Counted from the stretch's first letter, positions 43,823 to 55,763 are shown. The stretch is DNA of 64,000 bases from Enoplolaimus lenunculus (GCA_030248215.1 JASANG010001546.1:310001-374000), one strand, 5' to 3'. Program-made: numbers and translations. The notes: generated by a model not told the origin, from the sequence alone.

Positions 43823-44412
43823 GGAAAATGGGTCGACATTTACCTTTTAAACCGCTGAGAAATATCAAAAACGGGCATTTTTACCGGTTTTAAAGTTAAT
43901 CCTTGAAATAATTCACAGTTATAACCGTTCTGAGCAGAAATTCTGCCGTGTTACCCCCTCAGTTGGCTGTACGTTTGGCGTAGCTTGAGTTTTATAAGCA
44001 TCGGCTATAATTAAATCACAAAGGAGCCGCTTTAACTAAATATTGTCACGTTTTTTGTACAACTGTATATTTCGCCTGCTATATTTGAATTTAAATTTAT
44101 AATGAAATTAAAATTTGAATTAAAGTAGTCAAAGTGAAACTTGGACGTTCATTGATTTTCGAAACGTATATTCTCAAATGTGTATAGCACCTATAAGTGA
44201 ACATTGTCGTGTATAAGTGCGAGCAGGACCAGAGCAGCCACAACCGTACTTCTATTAGGGGGGCGCACCTTTAAAGGGGCACCCGCCCTAATCGGTTGAA
44301 ACGATAGTGTCATCAACTAACATTACAGGTTAACCATGATACTGCCGATGCGAGTGAAGCAATCGAGTAATCAACGAATTATTTTGCATTTTATGTTTTA
44401 ATTCAAACCGGT
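43823..44412. other. Unassigned DNA
   Basis: Includes a family I left-end scrap at 44164-44200 (ATTCTCAAATGTGTATAGC). No gene. Confidence 0.4.
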
Positions 44413-44690
44413 ACCCATGTCAAGATCAGGGGCGGAACGTTTTTCCGTGGGACAAGAATAGAATAAGGTTAGGATTAAGAGTAATTTTTTTGATTGGCTT
44501 AGGCTTAGGCTTAGGCTTAGAAATATGCTGCTTGTCTGTATGACGAAATTTTGGTCCGTGTAAAGATCAGGGTTAGAACTTTTTGGTGCTGGAATGCAAT
44601 AAGCTTAAGCGTTAGACTATTCGTTTTGCTCAGGCTTCGGTTTTGGTATAACCTCATTCGTACACTTAGCCTTCGGCTTAGGAATTTACA
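44413..44690 (+). mobile_element. Two adjoining family A left-half fragments
   Basis: CCCATGTCAAGATCAGGGGC at 44414 and CCGTGTAAAGATCAGGG at 44554, each followed by a few TTAGGC words; right TIRs missing. Confidence 0.6.
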
Positions 44691-44807
44691 GCTGGTTCAA
44701 TCCTTATACAGCATTACGGCTGCAATATAGTAATACAAGGTGAACGCGAATATATGTATATTCAGATTATTTTGAAAAAACACAATTTATCAAAAACAAA
44801 TTAATCT

Positions 44808-44905
44808 GTAAGCATGTGAGACATGAGATCGTGGGATCGAAACAAGCTTTGCGCAACCTGTTTCGGCTGCTTAGTTAAAAGGTCTGAAGTTCCAAACGAT
44901 TAAAC
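44808..44905. repeat. Family K fragment with B-box-like motif
   Basis: CTGTAAGCATGTGAGACATG head, GGGATCGAAAC B-box-like, CGGCTGCTTAGTTAAAAGG tail. Internal part deleted. Confidence 0.5.
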
Positions 44906-45411
44906 CAAATGATTTAATAATGGAATCCAATTATATTACAACAAATCGCCCCATATATCGTGCCCTGAACACGTATTTGCCCCAGTTGACAACTGATCCG
45001 CCCAACAAACTGTCGTTCAGTGCAGATTAAAACTACCGAAAGAAGAGTAACCGTTCAACCAATAATACTGCAACAAAAAATGCCCTTATGCTTATACATC
45101 CACCAATCAGATTAAAGCTGGTTTTCAGAAGTCGCTCGGGTGGTCGTGAATAACAACTGTAAATTTTAGGCAACTCCAGTTGTCAATTCGGGCCAATATT
45201 GCGATTCAGAACAGAGTTTCACAAACTGTGCGACATTTATCAAGCATAAAATGAAATATTAATTCCAAGAAGTATTAGCTTTGGTAGTCAAAGATTGTCG
45301 TGTTTTCAATTATTTGACTAGAAAACATTAGCCGCAGTTGGTCCAATTTTGTTTACGGATTATAACATAAATGTTGGTGTCAAGATAGCACAAAAAGAAT
45401 GCCAAACATAC
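44906..45411. other. Unassigned DNA
   Basis: Nothing recognised. Confidence 0.4.
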
Positions 45412-45766
45412 AAACAAGCAAGCAAGCAAACAAGCAAACAAACAAGCAAACAACAAGCAAACAAACAAACTAGCTAACTAACTAACAAACTAACAAGCAA
45501 GCAAACAAACAAACAAACAAATAAACAAACTAACTAACTAACTAAATAACTAGCTAACTGACTAACTAACAAGCAAACAAACAAGCAAACAACAAGCAAA
45601 CAAACAAACAAACAACAAGCAAACAAACAAACAAACAAGCAAACAAACAAGCAAACAACAAGCAAACAAACAAACAAACAACAAGCAAACAAACAAACAA
45701 ACAAGCAAACAAAAAAATCAAAAACAAACAAGCAAAAAACAAAAAACAAACAAACAAACAACCATT
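45412..45766. repeat. (ACAA/GCAA)n simple repeat
   Basis: 355 bp of CAAACAAGCAAACAA and ACTAACTA variants; gives spurious Cys/Leu/Phe frames. Confidence 0.93.
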
Positions 45767-45948
45767 AAAATGCATCCCAAATGGTACTATAAAATATTAG
45801 GGTCCGTTTTCTCCTTAACATCATGTACTTAAAGTGACATGGGGTGATTAGTTTTGATATAAATAGCCAAAAAACTGAAAATTTTTCTTCTAAATTCTAA
45901 AGATTTTCTAAACTAAAATTCAGATGCAACAAAAATGATTTTTTATTC

Positions 45949-46155
45949 CTAAATTATACATCTCTTCTCGTTTGGACAATTGTCGCTGATGGGAAAGTTA
46001 TAGGACGGTGCAAGACGTTGTTGACTTGCGGTGCGTTCTGACGTCTTATTAAAATTAGCGTACGATGGAACATGGAGCCGGGCGACGCCGGACCGGAGCG
46101 GAAAGCTTTTACAATAGTCGAAAAGCATAGGCCCACAGCCGAAACCATGGAATGG
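45949..46155 (-). CDS. Candidate exon, unknown protein, frame uncertain
   Basis: A GC-richer island follows a CGATTTTTAG acceptor. Two of three minus-strand frames are open: one ends SATIVQTRRDV at 45954, the other ends DNCPNEKRCII at 45949. A possible upstream piece begins MASQLKTCIYLQRSSGVFLA at 46395. The island stands out from its AT-rich surroundings, but the frame cannot be settled by eye. Confidence 0.25.
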   Translation of the reverse strand, partial: PFHGFGCGPMLFDYCKSFPLRSGVARLHVPSYANFNKTSERTASQQRLAPSYNFPISDNCPNEKRCII

Positions 46156-46436
46156 CTAAAAATCGCGGATGCCAGTAAGTCCCATTATGCTAAAACAGCA
46201 TAAATACGACGCTCTTACACTTTCTATCAGGCTAGAAATTTTCAGATTTTGGCAAAACTTTACAGGCTTATGATTGAGTTTGTGGTTTTGGTTAGGCTTA
46301 AGCTTAGGTTTCAGCTGGTGAGAGGCGTCTGCAAGGGCCAAAAACACTCCACTCGAACGCTGTAAATAAATGCACGTTTTTAATTGTGACGCCATATTAT
46401 AACTGTTTTTAATACATACACCACAGCTGTTAAATA

Positions 46437-46859
46437 ATCAATGTTACTCTGACTGGCGTACCGTTTTTACACAATACTCCAATAGAGTAAACTTAAGCTT
46501 TAGACTATTTTTATGGTTTAGGTTTAGGTTTAGTCCTAGGCCCATATTCTCAAATGCATATAGCACCTATCACAAGTTAGCAATAGGTATTCAAACTAAC
46601 GAACTGGTGCAATTACAGATCTCAAAATTTGTACAGTAGCAGAGAAAATCGAAAGCAATAAATGCGCTGAATTTCAAACCTCACTATTCCCTGCTTCAAA
46701 AGTTACAAGGCCTATCACCGTCTGGTAAAGCTGCTACACACATTTGAGAATACGAGCTCTAGGCCTAGTATTGCGTCCGTATTTTGGACGATGTTAAGTT
46801 TATGCTTAAGCTTAGGAATATGTTTATACTATGCTATGCCGTTCAAATTAACGTTGGCC
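46437..46859 (+). mobile_element. Family A' element split by a family I element
   Basis: Left TCAATGTTACTCTGACTGGC, right TTAACGTTGGCC; TTAGG words on both sides of the insertion at 46546-46757. Confidence 0.6.
46546..46757. mobile_element. Family I palindromic element nested in family A'
   Basis: CCCATATTCTCAAATGCATA and ACACATTTGAGAATACGAGC ends, CTAGG repeated at both flanks. Confidence 0.68.
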
Positions 46860-48344
46860 GCTATTTAAAATACGTAATGGTGACACCGCTGTAGCCAGGA
46901 TGGCGATGGGGTCCATGGTCTCACAATGATTTTGGAAAAATTTCATTTTTGGATAAATTAAACAACTAGTTGTTGTACCTTGCTATTCTGAACCGAAATT
47001 GCTATAATATTATATGTACCAAAACTTGTTTTCTCACGTGTTGTTGTGCGTAGTGATTCATTTTGTACGATTAACACACTTTATATTTTAAATATTTTTA
47101 TGTGCTTGAACGGTGAGTCCGTAATAAAATTATAATATAAAATTTTTCTGGTTTTCTGGTTATCATTTTTGCAGCTGGCGTTGGCCAACCAACAATGGTT
47201 TTATTTTGAAAAGTTTACCATCTTCCGACTTTTCATGACTTCTCCTGATCATTCCACGCACAATTTAATGTTTTTTGAAAAATTCCATTTCCCACGTCCC
47301 AGGCTGATCTTTGGACTCAGAAAATAACCCAACTCCGCAATCTGCGGTACATGAATTGTTGACCTAATTTTTTTGGCTTCTAAAAGTAGGAACTTTAGAC
47401 CTTAAAAATCGACTTTTTCAAAACTCACAAATTTTCGCATGTCCTGATCAGGTGCAGTAACCAGAGAAGTTCAGATATGCAAAAATTTTCAAAATCAAAC
47501 CATTTTTGGCCATACGCCGTCTGGGAGCATTTCCCAAAAGATCCAAATGTTATATTCTACGTACGACAAGACCGGAAGGGACATTTTCCCCAATCGAACC
47601 CTTTGATTCACGTATGTGGGTGCCTAAACTGACAAATATCTATTGCTCGATATGTACACAGTGCCGTTTGTTGAAGGGTATTTTTTTCAACCGGTCTTAT
47701 TCATTCTACATTCTGTCGGTGTTTACGCTCCAAAACCTGTGGTGCCTGATTAATGGCCGTTTCGTCATACGGTCATTTACATGAACCACAAGGCCTCTTC
47801 CAAACACCGGGGGCCCCAAGCATTTCTCTGCTGCAAAATATATACTCTACAAACGCAAATATGGATACACTCCACATAAGCTGGCTAGAAAAATGTGAGG
47901 GGGCAATAGCCTTATAACTCGCCCCCCCGCCATGGTCTGTGGTTCCATGATTCATCGATTGCTATAGAGTTTTCTAGTTTTTCCCCCATTTGTATCTGTT
48001 ACTCCGGGTCTGTTTCTACGCTCACATGTTGTTTTGGAGTCATTTTTTTAAATGATAAAAGCGATTTTATGGTATCTGTATTTTACGTTCAACTGAAACC
48101 TGTGATTTGAATACAACTTGTATTTTTATATCGTTTCAAACCAGCGTTGTAGATTTCATATTCGGGCAGCGTTTCGCAGCAAACCGTAGCATTCAACCAA
48201 ATTTGAGACATTTGAAAATTTGAAATTCAGAAAATTTGTGTAAAATTTGTTTGACGTACATTTTTGTTGCATTTTAATTCTAAATTTCTTCTTTAACCTG
48301 AAAGTAATTTAGGCTGAAACCTGAGTAACAATAATCAAGCCTAA
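46860..48344. other. Long unassigned stretch
   Basis: A 92-codon plus frame at 47506 (ILRTTRPEGTFSPIEPFD) and low-quality frames; no splice or family support. No repeats recognised. Confidence 0.3.
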
Positions 48345-48472
48345 GGTCTACGCTATACTTTACTGAGTAGGACGCCGGCGGCACGTGGCGGCATGCGGCA
48401 AATTTTTTATTGCGCCGGCATGCGGCCGCTCGCAGCGGCGTCCGGCGGCGCTCCGGGAGTATAGCGCATCCC
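48345..48472. mobile_element. Family G GC-rich palindrome
   Basis: TAA|GGTCTACGCTATACTTTAC ... AGTATAGCGCATCCC|TAA with CCGGCGGC/GCCGCATGC arms. Confidence 0.75.
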
Positions 48473-48577
48473 TAAGTTTGATCTTGGTACAACGCAAATT
48501 CTACAGTACACCATAGTTTCTAGCATTAATATTACGACGTACCAGCTTAAATTTAGTGGGGCCGTATCTGAGAATTA

Positions 48578-48603
48578 ATGCGTTCCAGCTTTATTAATAT
48601 CGA
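48578..48603 (-). mobile_element. Family H 5'-end fragment
   Basis: Minus strand TCGATATTAATAAAGCTGG and GAACGC; remainder not found. Confidence 0.45.
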
Positions 48604-49074
48604 TTGGATAAATTCAACGATTTTGTATTGTAGATTTTATTTAGATTTTATTTCCAATAAACATTTCCGCTGCATCAAATTGAAATTTGTTACTCGGCGG
48701 ATTATCTCAACCATCAGAACGGATTCGGGTTCGTTTAGTGTTTCGATAATGCCATATTTTCCGCTAATCGGTTCATATACTATATTGTCCAATATATATA
48801 TTATATATCTACAAACAAATAAATACTTATATATAAAGATATATATACTAATTAAACTTTTAAAAAGCCACCAAAAAAGACTCAAATTGGTAGAAAATCT
48901 CTAAAAAACTTGTAATCAATTTTTGTTAAAAATCGGATATGTGTTTAAACCTGATACATTTACACTAAACGTGGATCCTTGGGCCGGTAATTGTAGCTTC
49001 AGATAAAGCTAATTTTAGAAGCGCCGTAAATGATTTTTATTCACTCGACAAACATAAACTGCAATACACAGATT
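48604..49074. other. AT-rich DNA
   Basis: TATATA runs near 48780-48850; no gene. Confidence 0.4.
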
Positions 49075-49269
49075 GGCCCATGTATAGAACAGGGCCGGAA
49101 CAGAAGTACAAGAATGTTTTAAGCCTAAGCCTAAGCCTAAGCCTAAGCGTAAGGCTGAGCTTGTTCCTAAGCCTTAGCCTAAGCCTTAGCAAAAAAGTTA
49201 GTCTAAAGCTTAAACTGACTCTATTTGAGCCCCGCCGGAAAACGATCCGGCCCTGTTATATACATGGCC
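49075..49269 (-). mobile_element. Family A hAT-like element with perfect 8-bp TSD
   Basis: 195 bp, GGCCCATGTATAGAACAGGG and CCCTGTTATATACATGGCC ends, flanked by identical CACAGATT (49067-49074 and 49270-49277). A recent insertion. Confidence 0.88.
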
Positions 49270-49867
49270 CACAGATTTTTCATAACATCCAGCAAAAACA
49301 AAACCAGAACATTGACCAAAACTCACAACCCAAAAGCGTCCTGCCTGTATACTTGTTAAAATGTAGCTATCCATAATATTTATTCTGTATATGCAAAACA
49401 GCTGCATGTCCCAAGCCTCACACATTACAGTCATTATGTGCTCATAAGCCTCTTTCGTAAAAAAATTTGGTCAAATATCAAGATTCAAAAATTCTTAGAG
49501 TCTGCGCCACCCTACTGCGTCAAAATACCGTTTCGGGTATCCAAGTACACGCATCGTATCACTTTTTTCTGGATCAGCCCCTACCCCTGTTCAGAAATGA
49601 TTAAGTTTGTTCATTAACGATCACTAAAAGGTTAAAACGTGAATGTACCGAGTGTAAATATTTCAAAATTTACCCTCTCAAAAAAACCGTTTTTATGTTC
49701 AGTGTTGCCTCCCCCCGCACGAAGCATTTCCATATACAGCGGATCTGGAAATTTTTAAAGTCAGGGTGTCGTGGAAGCCGATTCAAATCTCTGCGAGTAA
49801 TTCAGCGGGAATCCAAACGCAAGTATTAAATCTTAATACAAAATTTCGGTTTTGTGGGAGCGTATGT
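49270..49867. other. Unassigned DNA
   Basis: Nothing recognised before the minisatellite. Confidence 0.4.
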
Positions 49868-50167
49868 GGTTCCTCCCACAGGATTTGCTGGTGATTCCTC
49901 CCACAGGATTTGCTGGTGATTCCTCCCACAGGATTTGCTGGTGATTCCTCCCACAGAATTTGCTGGTGATTCCTCCAACAGGATTTGCTGGTGATTCCTC
50001 CCACAGGATTTGCTGGTGATTCCTCCCACAGAATTTGCTGGTGATTCCTCCAACAGGATTTGCTGGTGATTCCTCCCACAGGATTTGCTGGTGATTCCTC
50101 CCACAGGATTTGCTCGTGATTCCTCCCACAGGATTTGCTGGTGGTTCCTCCCACATGATTTGCTGGT
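49868..50167. repeat. 25-bp minisatellite, 12 units
   Basis: Unit GATTCCTCCCACAGG plus ATTTGCTGGT. Variant order (CCCACAGG, CCCACAGAA, CCAACAGG) repeats once as a 75-bp block. All three minus-strand frames are open because 25 is not a multiple of 3, so the frames cycle through the same 25-residue peptide. Confidence 0.95.
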
Positions 50168-50398
50168 GCCGTATAATTGTTGCACCTGTCACTGGTTTCA
50201 AATATGGTTTTATTGCAGTTTGCACTTTACAACGAGAATATTTTGTATTGCAGAACAAAACAGCAACATTTGTAATTGTTTTTATGAGTGCAACTTGTTT
50301 TTGATTTTACGATTACAATACATTATCGATGCACTATTGCTAAGTTTATCTCTGGTTGCAGAACGCAAGATGCCGCTTGGAAGTGGCGGTGTTTGAAA

Positions 50399-50510
50399 TT
50401 TTGGCCCATCAATCAGGGGCGGACTGTTTTCCCGCATGATTGCTACGAAATAAGCTTAAGCTTTCGACTATTTGCTTTGGCATAGGTTTAGACTTAGACT
50501 TACGCTTAAC
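50399..50510 (+). mobile_element. Family A left-end fragment
   Basis: GGCCCATCAATCAGGGGCGG start, then degenerate TTAGAC words; right TIR missing. Confidence 0.5.
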
Positions 50511-51097
50511 TAAAACCGGGATTTACAGTGTATGCATTGCAAATTTTTGACAGGACAAAGCTGATGACATGGAATACATACCCCCATCTCGGCCCGGATC
50601 CGCCACTGGTCTTACGAGTTAAACTTAAATACATGGTTCAGCGTAACTTTAGTAAACCTAAGTTAGGTATTGGTGTATATGTAGTACTCATGTATACATA
50701 TCTTTTAAGCCTTCACCTATACTCAACTCGGGCTAAAACCTAAACTGCCGTTAAGGGTTAATCACCTGTTCGTCACAATAACATGCAATAAATGGTTTAA
50801 CTTTTGTTATTAACAGCATAAAGCGGATTCAGAGTGTGCGATGGGGTTCGTACGCACCCCCGTCAGAAATTGTTTTGTGATAAAATGGTAAGGTCATTTC
50901 AATTTTTCAACTTTAGAAAATTGTCACATATATTGTATACAGTAAAAATTGTGTTTGATAATATTTACCAGTCAGCCTTCCCATGAAAAATTTCTGGATC
51001 TGCCGCAACACATAACACCGATGAAAGTGTATGGAAGTTTTGACGAGCAATTTCCTAGTTTAAAATAGCATTTTAAGCATTCGCCGAGGTCGGTGCT
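50511..51097. other. Unassigned DNA
   Basis: Nothing recognised. Confidence 0.4.
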
Positions 51098-51098
51098 A

Positions 51099-51146
<48 letters not shown>

Positions 51147-51163
51147 GTTGTTGTTGTTGTTGT
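51098..51163. repeat. (ATT)n then (GTT)n microsatellite
   Basis: About sixteen ATT units passing into five GTT units. Confidence 0.95.
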
Positions 51164-52421
51164 TTGAGCGAAGTTTTTAATTAATATTTTAAGCTTTAAC
51201 TTTATTGTGTACGAACGCCAGTAGCTTATGTGATTATTTTACTGAACGGGTTTGTGTATAACCGTTTATATGGGTAAACGTTTGAGACCCGTTTTTGGGA
51301 TGGTGAGTGAAAGGTCCAGAGGGGGTCAGCTCGCCCCACCTTGGAAGACTTTTGTCAAACCCCTATGGAAAACCCTTGTATGCGCCTAATGATAACTTTT
51401 CATCCTACCTGGTGGAAGAGTTTGCTACAGGCCTGTTCTAGTGGTATTTGTTGGAGCCCTTCCGTAACTTCCTTCACAGACGTGGGCCACCTGCCATCCC
51501 AGGTATGTGAACCTGCTTATAAATGGCAGTGTCTATTGCTAGGGACTCGTAAACAGGCAGAAACGAAGAGGTTCTAGAGTACTCTTAGTCCATTCTAAGT
51601 ATTTTAAACTGACCTGCAACTTACTTGCACAAAACCTCCGCATATTCTTTCTGATATTTGTCCCAGCATTTTTAACTGGTTCTTAAGGGACTAAACTTAA
51701 CCAGTTCGAGCATCAGAAAAAAGCCAACCGCACTGAATACTGCAACACCAGAAAATAGTCGAAACAAGCCAATCACGGTGTGGTATTTTGGCTCTATTGA
51801 AACGTTTTGTAATTGGCTGGTAGTTTCTGTCGTTAAACACCTGATGCCGATGCGATTCTTTTACTGGTTAATTGAAGATAAAACATCAATTTAAGATCAT
51901 TTTCGGCTTCTTTTGCAGCTGGTAGGTTTTTGGTTTGAACGGGTCAGACAGGATTTCGGGTCCGTAACCAGAGATGACCCAGGGGGAGACTGATCACAAC
52001 GGGTAAAATTTTGTCCACTCCCCCCCGTCTCATTGTCGCCTCCCTTTTTGATACATTTTCCCATGCTTTGATTTGTTTCGGTAAGACCGAACCTAAATTT
52101 CAGTATTGCGTAGCTTCCGGAACAATTTTATAAATAAAATCAACTAAAAGCGGATGTTAAGGTGTAGAAATACATTTATATGTTAAAATTTTTCATTGCT
52201 ATGGGATATAACAATCGAATTTACCCGGAACGTTTTATTCGCTTCATTACTTCTTGTTTTGACGCTAAAATAATGCGATAACAATTCCCATGTGGCATCA
52301 TAGACTATTAATTTTAAAAACTAAATATCGTTTAGAAATTTAAAACTAAATTTTTACTCTAATACATCTTCCACAATATCATGCGTACACCACGTAGCTT
52401 TCGGTGGGATTGTGTTGTGGA
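51164..52421. other. Unassigned DNA with a family L scrap at 51325-51400
   Basis: GCTCGCCCCACCTTGGAAGAC and AAACCCTTGTATGCGCC recall family L. No gene. Confidence 0.35.
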
Positions 52422-52821
52422 CAGGGTGCAACCGGAATTACAATTTACCGGAACCGGAACCGGAATTTGAAAATTTTACCGGAACCGGAACCGGAACCGG
52501 AACCGGAAAATGAAAAATGCATTTCACCAAAAATTTCATTTTAATCTCATTTTTGCTCTATTATTTGTGAAATAACCTTAGTCGAACATAGGTATTTATT
52601 TTATTTGTTGTATTTTAGATTTTCATCATCGACTGAAGTGAAATCCACCATCAATGGCTTATATTCGGAGTACAAGTGGCTTTCAAAAGATTCTTAAAAA
52701 TTAGCAAAGTTAAGAAAACGGCCAAATTATAATACCGGAATTTTTAAATCCGGTAAAAATTTACCGGAACCGGAACCGGAAGGTGAAAAAATGCCGGAAC
52801 CGGAATTCCGGTTGCACCCTG
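52422..52821. mobile_element. Family B hAT-like MITE
   Basis: 400 bp. CAGGGTGCAACCGGAATT and inverse end, TSD GTTGTGGA / GTTGCGGA (7/8). CCGGAACCGGAA arrays at both ends; interior matches the 56979 copy in reverse. Confidence 0.87.
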
Positions 52822-53038
52822 GTTGCGGACGCTGATACTTTTTTGGTTTCAATATTTTGGATATTGAAACTTTTTGGATTCAGTGTCCATAACACTACTC
52901 TATTATAAGTTACCTGGTGTACGCATGATATTGTGGAAGTTGCACAAGGCGTATCAAAATTATTGGTCAAAATAATGCTTTAAGATTAATCCTTTACTCT
53001 GAATGCAGTAATATATTTCTGGTAGGTTTCCAGTTTTC

Positions 53039-53220
53039 GTCCAATGTACTTTAATGGGCCTAACAGTAGATTAAGCGTATTCCTAAGCCTTAGCCTAAAG
53101 GTAGCAAAAATGTGGTCCTAAGCGTAAGCCTAAGCCTAAGCAAAAATCTAATCTAGAATCTAAACCTACTCTTTTATGGACCCATCAGAAACCTGAACGC
53201 CCCTTAATGTAACATGGGCC
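53039..53220 (-). mobile_element. Family A' element with perfect 8-bp TSD
   Basis: 182 bp, GTCCAATGTACTTTAATGGG and CCCCTTAATGTAACATGGGCC-type ends, flanked by identical CAGTTTTC (53031-53038, 53221-53228). Confidence 0.88.
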
Positions 53221-53782
53221 CAGTTTTCTAATCAGGGGCGTATGAAAGAAAAATACGCTGGTTATATTCTCTCTCAAATTTACTGCAGAAACGAAGTGGA
53301 CTGGTTTCAGAATAACCTGCTGCATTTCACGCTTGTTTTGCTCAAAAATACTTTACCTTCCGGAATATTAATATCCGGTCAACGCTAATTTTTCATAAAT
53401 TATAATTTTTAATTATTCCGATTGCGTCCAATGTGAAAAAACTGTTGTTATGGTTTTGAACAAAATTAATTTTTAATCGACAAAGCAAAAAAAATATGCT
53501 GTATAAGGCAACCTTTAACATACTCAAATGTTGATTTTGGGCTAAAAAGTTCACTAATTTTGGGCAGTTGTAGCAACGAGCGCCTGTGGTTAGTGTAATT
53601 TATCTATTCGCAAGGCGTAAATATTTTATTGAAACTTTATTTGACAAAATTTTGAAGTAAAGAAACTGACTTAAAGAATTGTGTCAAAACCAAATACTGC
53701 AAGTAACAATTGCGAACGTTGTTCGCTTTTTGAACAGCATCTTTCAAACGCTGTTATATAAAAGGAATACGTCTAATATCAA
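53221..53782. other. AT-rich DNA, nothing seen
   Basis: No supported gene or repeat. Confidence 0.4.
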
Positions 53783-53958
53783 CCAGTCGGCCGGTTTTGT
53801 GTAATGCGCAAAAGTTAGCGAATGCACAGCCATCTTCATGCAGATTTTATTTTTTATACAACAATCACGTTTATGTTTTTAGAATTCAGTGTGAGTAAAG
53901 TAATGCTGGAAAGTTGCCCAAAATTCGTATGTGGAGCGTTCCAGCTTTAATATATAGA
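53783..53958 (-). mobile_element. Family H short Helitron
   Basis: 176 bp. Minus 5' A|TCTATATATTAAAGCTGG at 53958, 3' TGCGCATTACACAAAACCGG then CCGACTGG|T (decayed hairpin and CTAG). Confidence 0.68.
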
Positions 53959-54330
53959 TTTGTCTTGATTAGGTTTGTACTTGTTGTAAGCATGGGGGTT
54001 TTTATTTATATTGTTTGAGAGAATATGCCTTTCTGCTTTACCGAAAAAACACCTCATAAGCGTTCATGATAAATTTGTCAATCGGTGCAAAAGGTTAACC
54101 ACGAAAATTCAGGTAACAGGTGGTTTCCTGGTTCGGCAATTAATCAACGAAACAACCTGTTTTTTGGTCAACAGTAGAATTAAAATAAATTTTTTCAAAC
54201 TTTAAAAACATTAATATTTACCTTTTAAGATAAATAAATATTAAAGTTTAAAAATATATCTTTAATTTCCATTAATTTATTTCAATTGTAAATTTTTTCG
54301 CTCTTTGTGCTCGTTTAGATAAAATTAGTA

Positions 54331-54522
54331 CACTGCAAGAAATGGTGAGTCAAATTGACTCTCTCCGAAATAGGCTTTTTCTGACTACACAAACTGAGTC
54401 AAAATTCGACTCCGCCAGAGTCAAATTGAGTCGAACTTTACTCTTGCGGAGTCAAATGTTGACTCCGTTTGTGTAGTCAAGAAAAGCCTATATTGGAGAC
54501 AGTCAATTTGACTTTTGCAGTG
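54331..54522. mobile_element. Family D palindromic TA-type MITE
   Basis: CACTGCAAGAAATGGTGAGTC and GACTTTTGCAGTG ends, TA flanks. Confidence 0.82.
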
Positions 54523-54826
54523 TAAGAAATTTAAACAACTTTAAGATTTTCAACGCGTGCCGCTATTTAAGCTATTACTCCCGTAGCCAGGGAATGGTCA
54601 AAGGGTGCGGATCCTCCAATCCTTGACCCAAGAAACGTTTTGTGACTGTCGCAAGTTGATTTAATACAAAAAATTTACGTCCAGCTTCTACAGAAACGAA
54701 CCCTATAAATACTCGCTGAACGGATACAATTTTTTAAGAAAAAATAATTTAGGAAAAAATTGCTTATTAATTTAAGTAATAAATATTAATAAACGACTTA
54801 CTCAAATAAAAGTGTATTACTTTGAT
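54523..54826. other. AT-rich DNA, family L scrap
   Basis: CCCGTAGCCAGGGAATGG near 54580 recalls family L. No gene. Confidence 0.35.
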
Positions 54827-55035
54827 TCAAAACAATGTATGAGCGTTTCGCTGGTGGTCCGTACACAATCCGGACGCTTGTTCAGTTAATGTGCTCATGC
54901 TTGTGATTGCATTAATCGCATTGCAATTTGCATCTGCAGTTTCCTGCGGTTTAACGTTTCGTTCCCGATCTCCGTTTCCGAACGCTAGTCGACGTGACGT
55001 TAAACGACTCAAGCGAGCTATCGCACCGTACGTTC
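54827..55035 (-). CDS. Candidate terminal exon (or plus-strand signal-peptide exon)
   Basis: Minus strand: a TTACTTTCAG acceptor leads into 69 codons ending TGA at 54827, a hydrophilic product (ARLSRLTSRRLAFG, then NAINAITSMSTLTEQASG). Plus strand: ATG at 54897 gives a signal-peptide-like MLVIALIALQFASAVSCG and basic residues, up to a GAAA|GTAAGT donor at 55036. The near-palindromic splice motif makes both readings possible. Upstream out-of-frame ATGs weaken the plus reading and codon pattern favours minus. Confidence 0.28.
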
Positions 55036-55218
55036 CTGAAAGTAAGTACATAGCTAATAATAATTGGTTTAATTGGATTTCTCATTGGCTAAACATGTTG
55101 AGAACTGATTTCTGATTGGCTGGGTTTCTAAACTAATCTTGCTTAAAATACGAATCAACGAAAATTCGGTTAGCTAAGTAGCTGCTTGTAGATAGTAAAC
55201 TGAAAATTTTTCGCTTAA

Positions 55219-55374
55219 CCCTTTCTCACATGAATATTTTCTATGTCCCCTGAGAGGGGGCTCTCACTTCTTGTGGTGATTTAGTACTATGTATACGTGT
55301 TGCAATTGTTAAATATTATTTACCGTATATACACTGCGCTGAGTTGCCTATAGGCAACTGAATGTGAGAAGGGG
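55219..55374 (-). mobile_element. Family F element, internal deletion removing the tRNA-like core
   Basis: 156 bp with both TIRs (CCCTTTCTCACATGAA; GTTGCCTATAGGCAAC then TGTGAGAAGGGG) and TTAA on both sides. The A and B boxes are missing. Confidence 0.82.
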
Positions 55375-55520
55375 TTAAGTAAGGTTTCAGAAACCCAACC
55401 AATATCGAGTTCTATGCTTTGGAACTAAGGACCGTCGTTGAACTCAACATTGCAGACTGTCGAGGGGAAGGCTCTCGCAAGAATTGTAGTTATTTACAGA
55501 GGACGGTCTACCCGGTAGCT

Positions 55521-55763
55521 GTAAGCGTGTGAGATATGCTTATCCTGGTGTATATGTAATATATGCAATGCACATTGTATAGTATGTTTGCCCACAGCAT
55601 ATGGTCGACATATAATCGACGAAAAAGGTATTGGAGAGACACGCTGCGTGGCGGTGTGGTAGAGTGTTTGCTTAAGGATCTCTAGGCTAAGAGTTCAATC
55701 CTCGCCCTGGCGGCCCGATTTCCCAGCCGCTTAGTTAAAGGTTTGATGTCCCGGTTCCTACCC
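55521..55763 (+). mobile_element. Family K SINE-like unit 1
   Basis: Head GTAAGCGTGTGAGATATGC with TGGTCGACATATAATCGACG, a tRNA-like module (55643-55714), and tail CCAGCCGCTTAGTTAAAGG to CCGGTTCCTACCC. Confidence 0.65.
55643..55714 (+). other. tRNA-like module 1
   Basis: A-box-like TGGCGGTGTGGTAGAG and B-box-like GAGTTCAATCCTC at tRNA spacing; the cloverleaf does not close, so not called a tRNA gene. Confidence 0.5.

Noticed and set aside
45534-45775. Cys/Leu/Phe-rich frames on minus
   Set aside because: Translation of another (ACAA/GCAA)n simple repeat.
49783-50258. Three overlapping 119-141 codon frames on minus
   Set aside because: Explained by the stop-free 25-bp minisatellite; the same peptide cycles in every frame.
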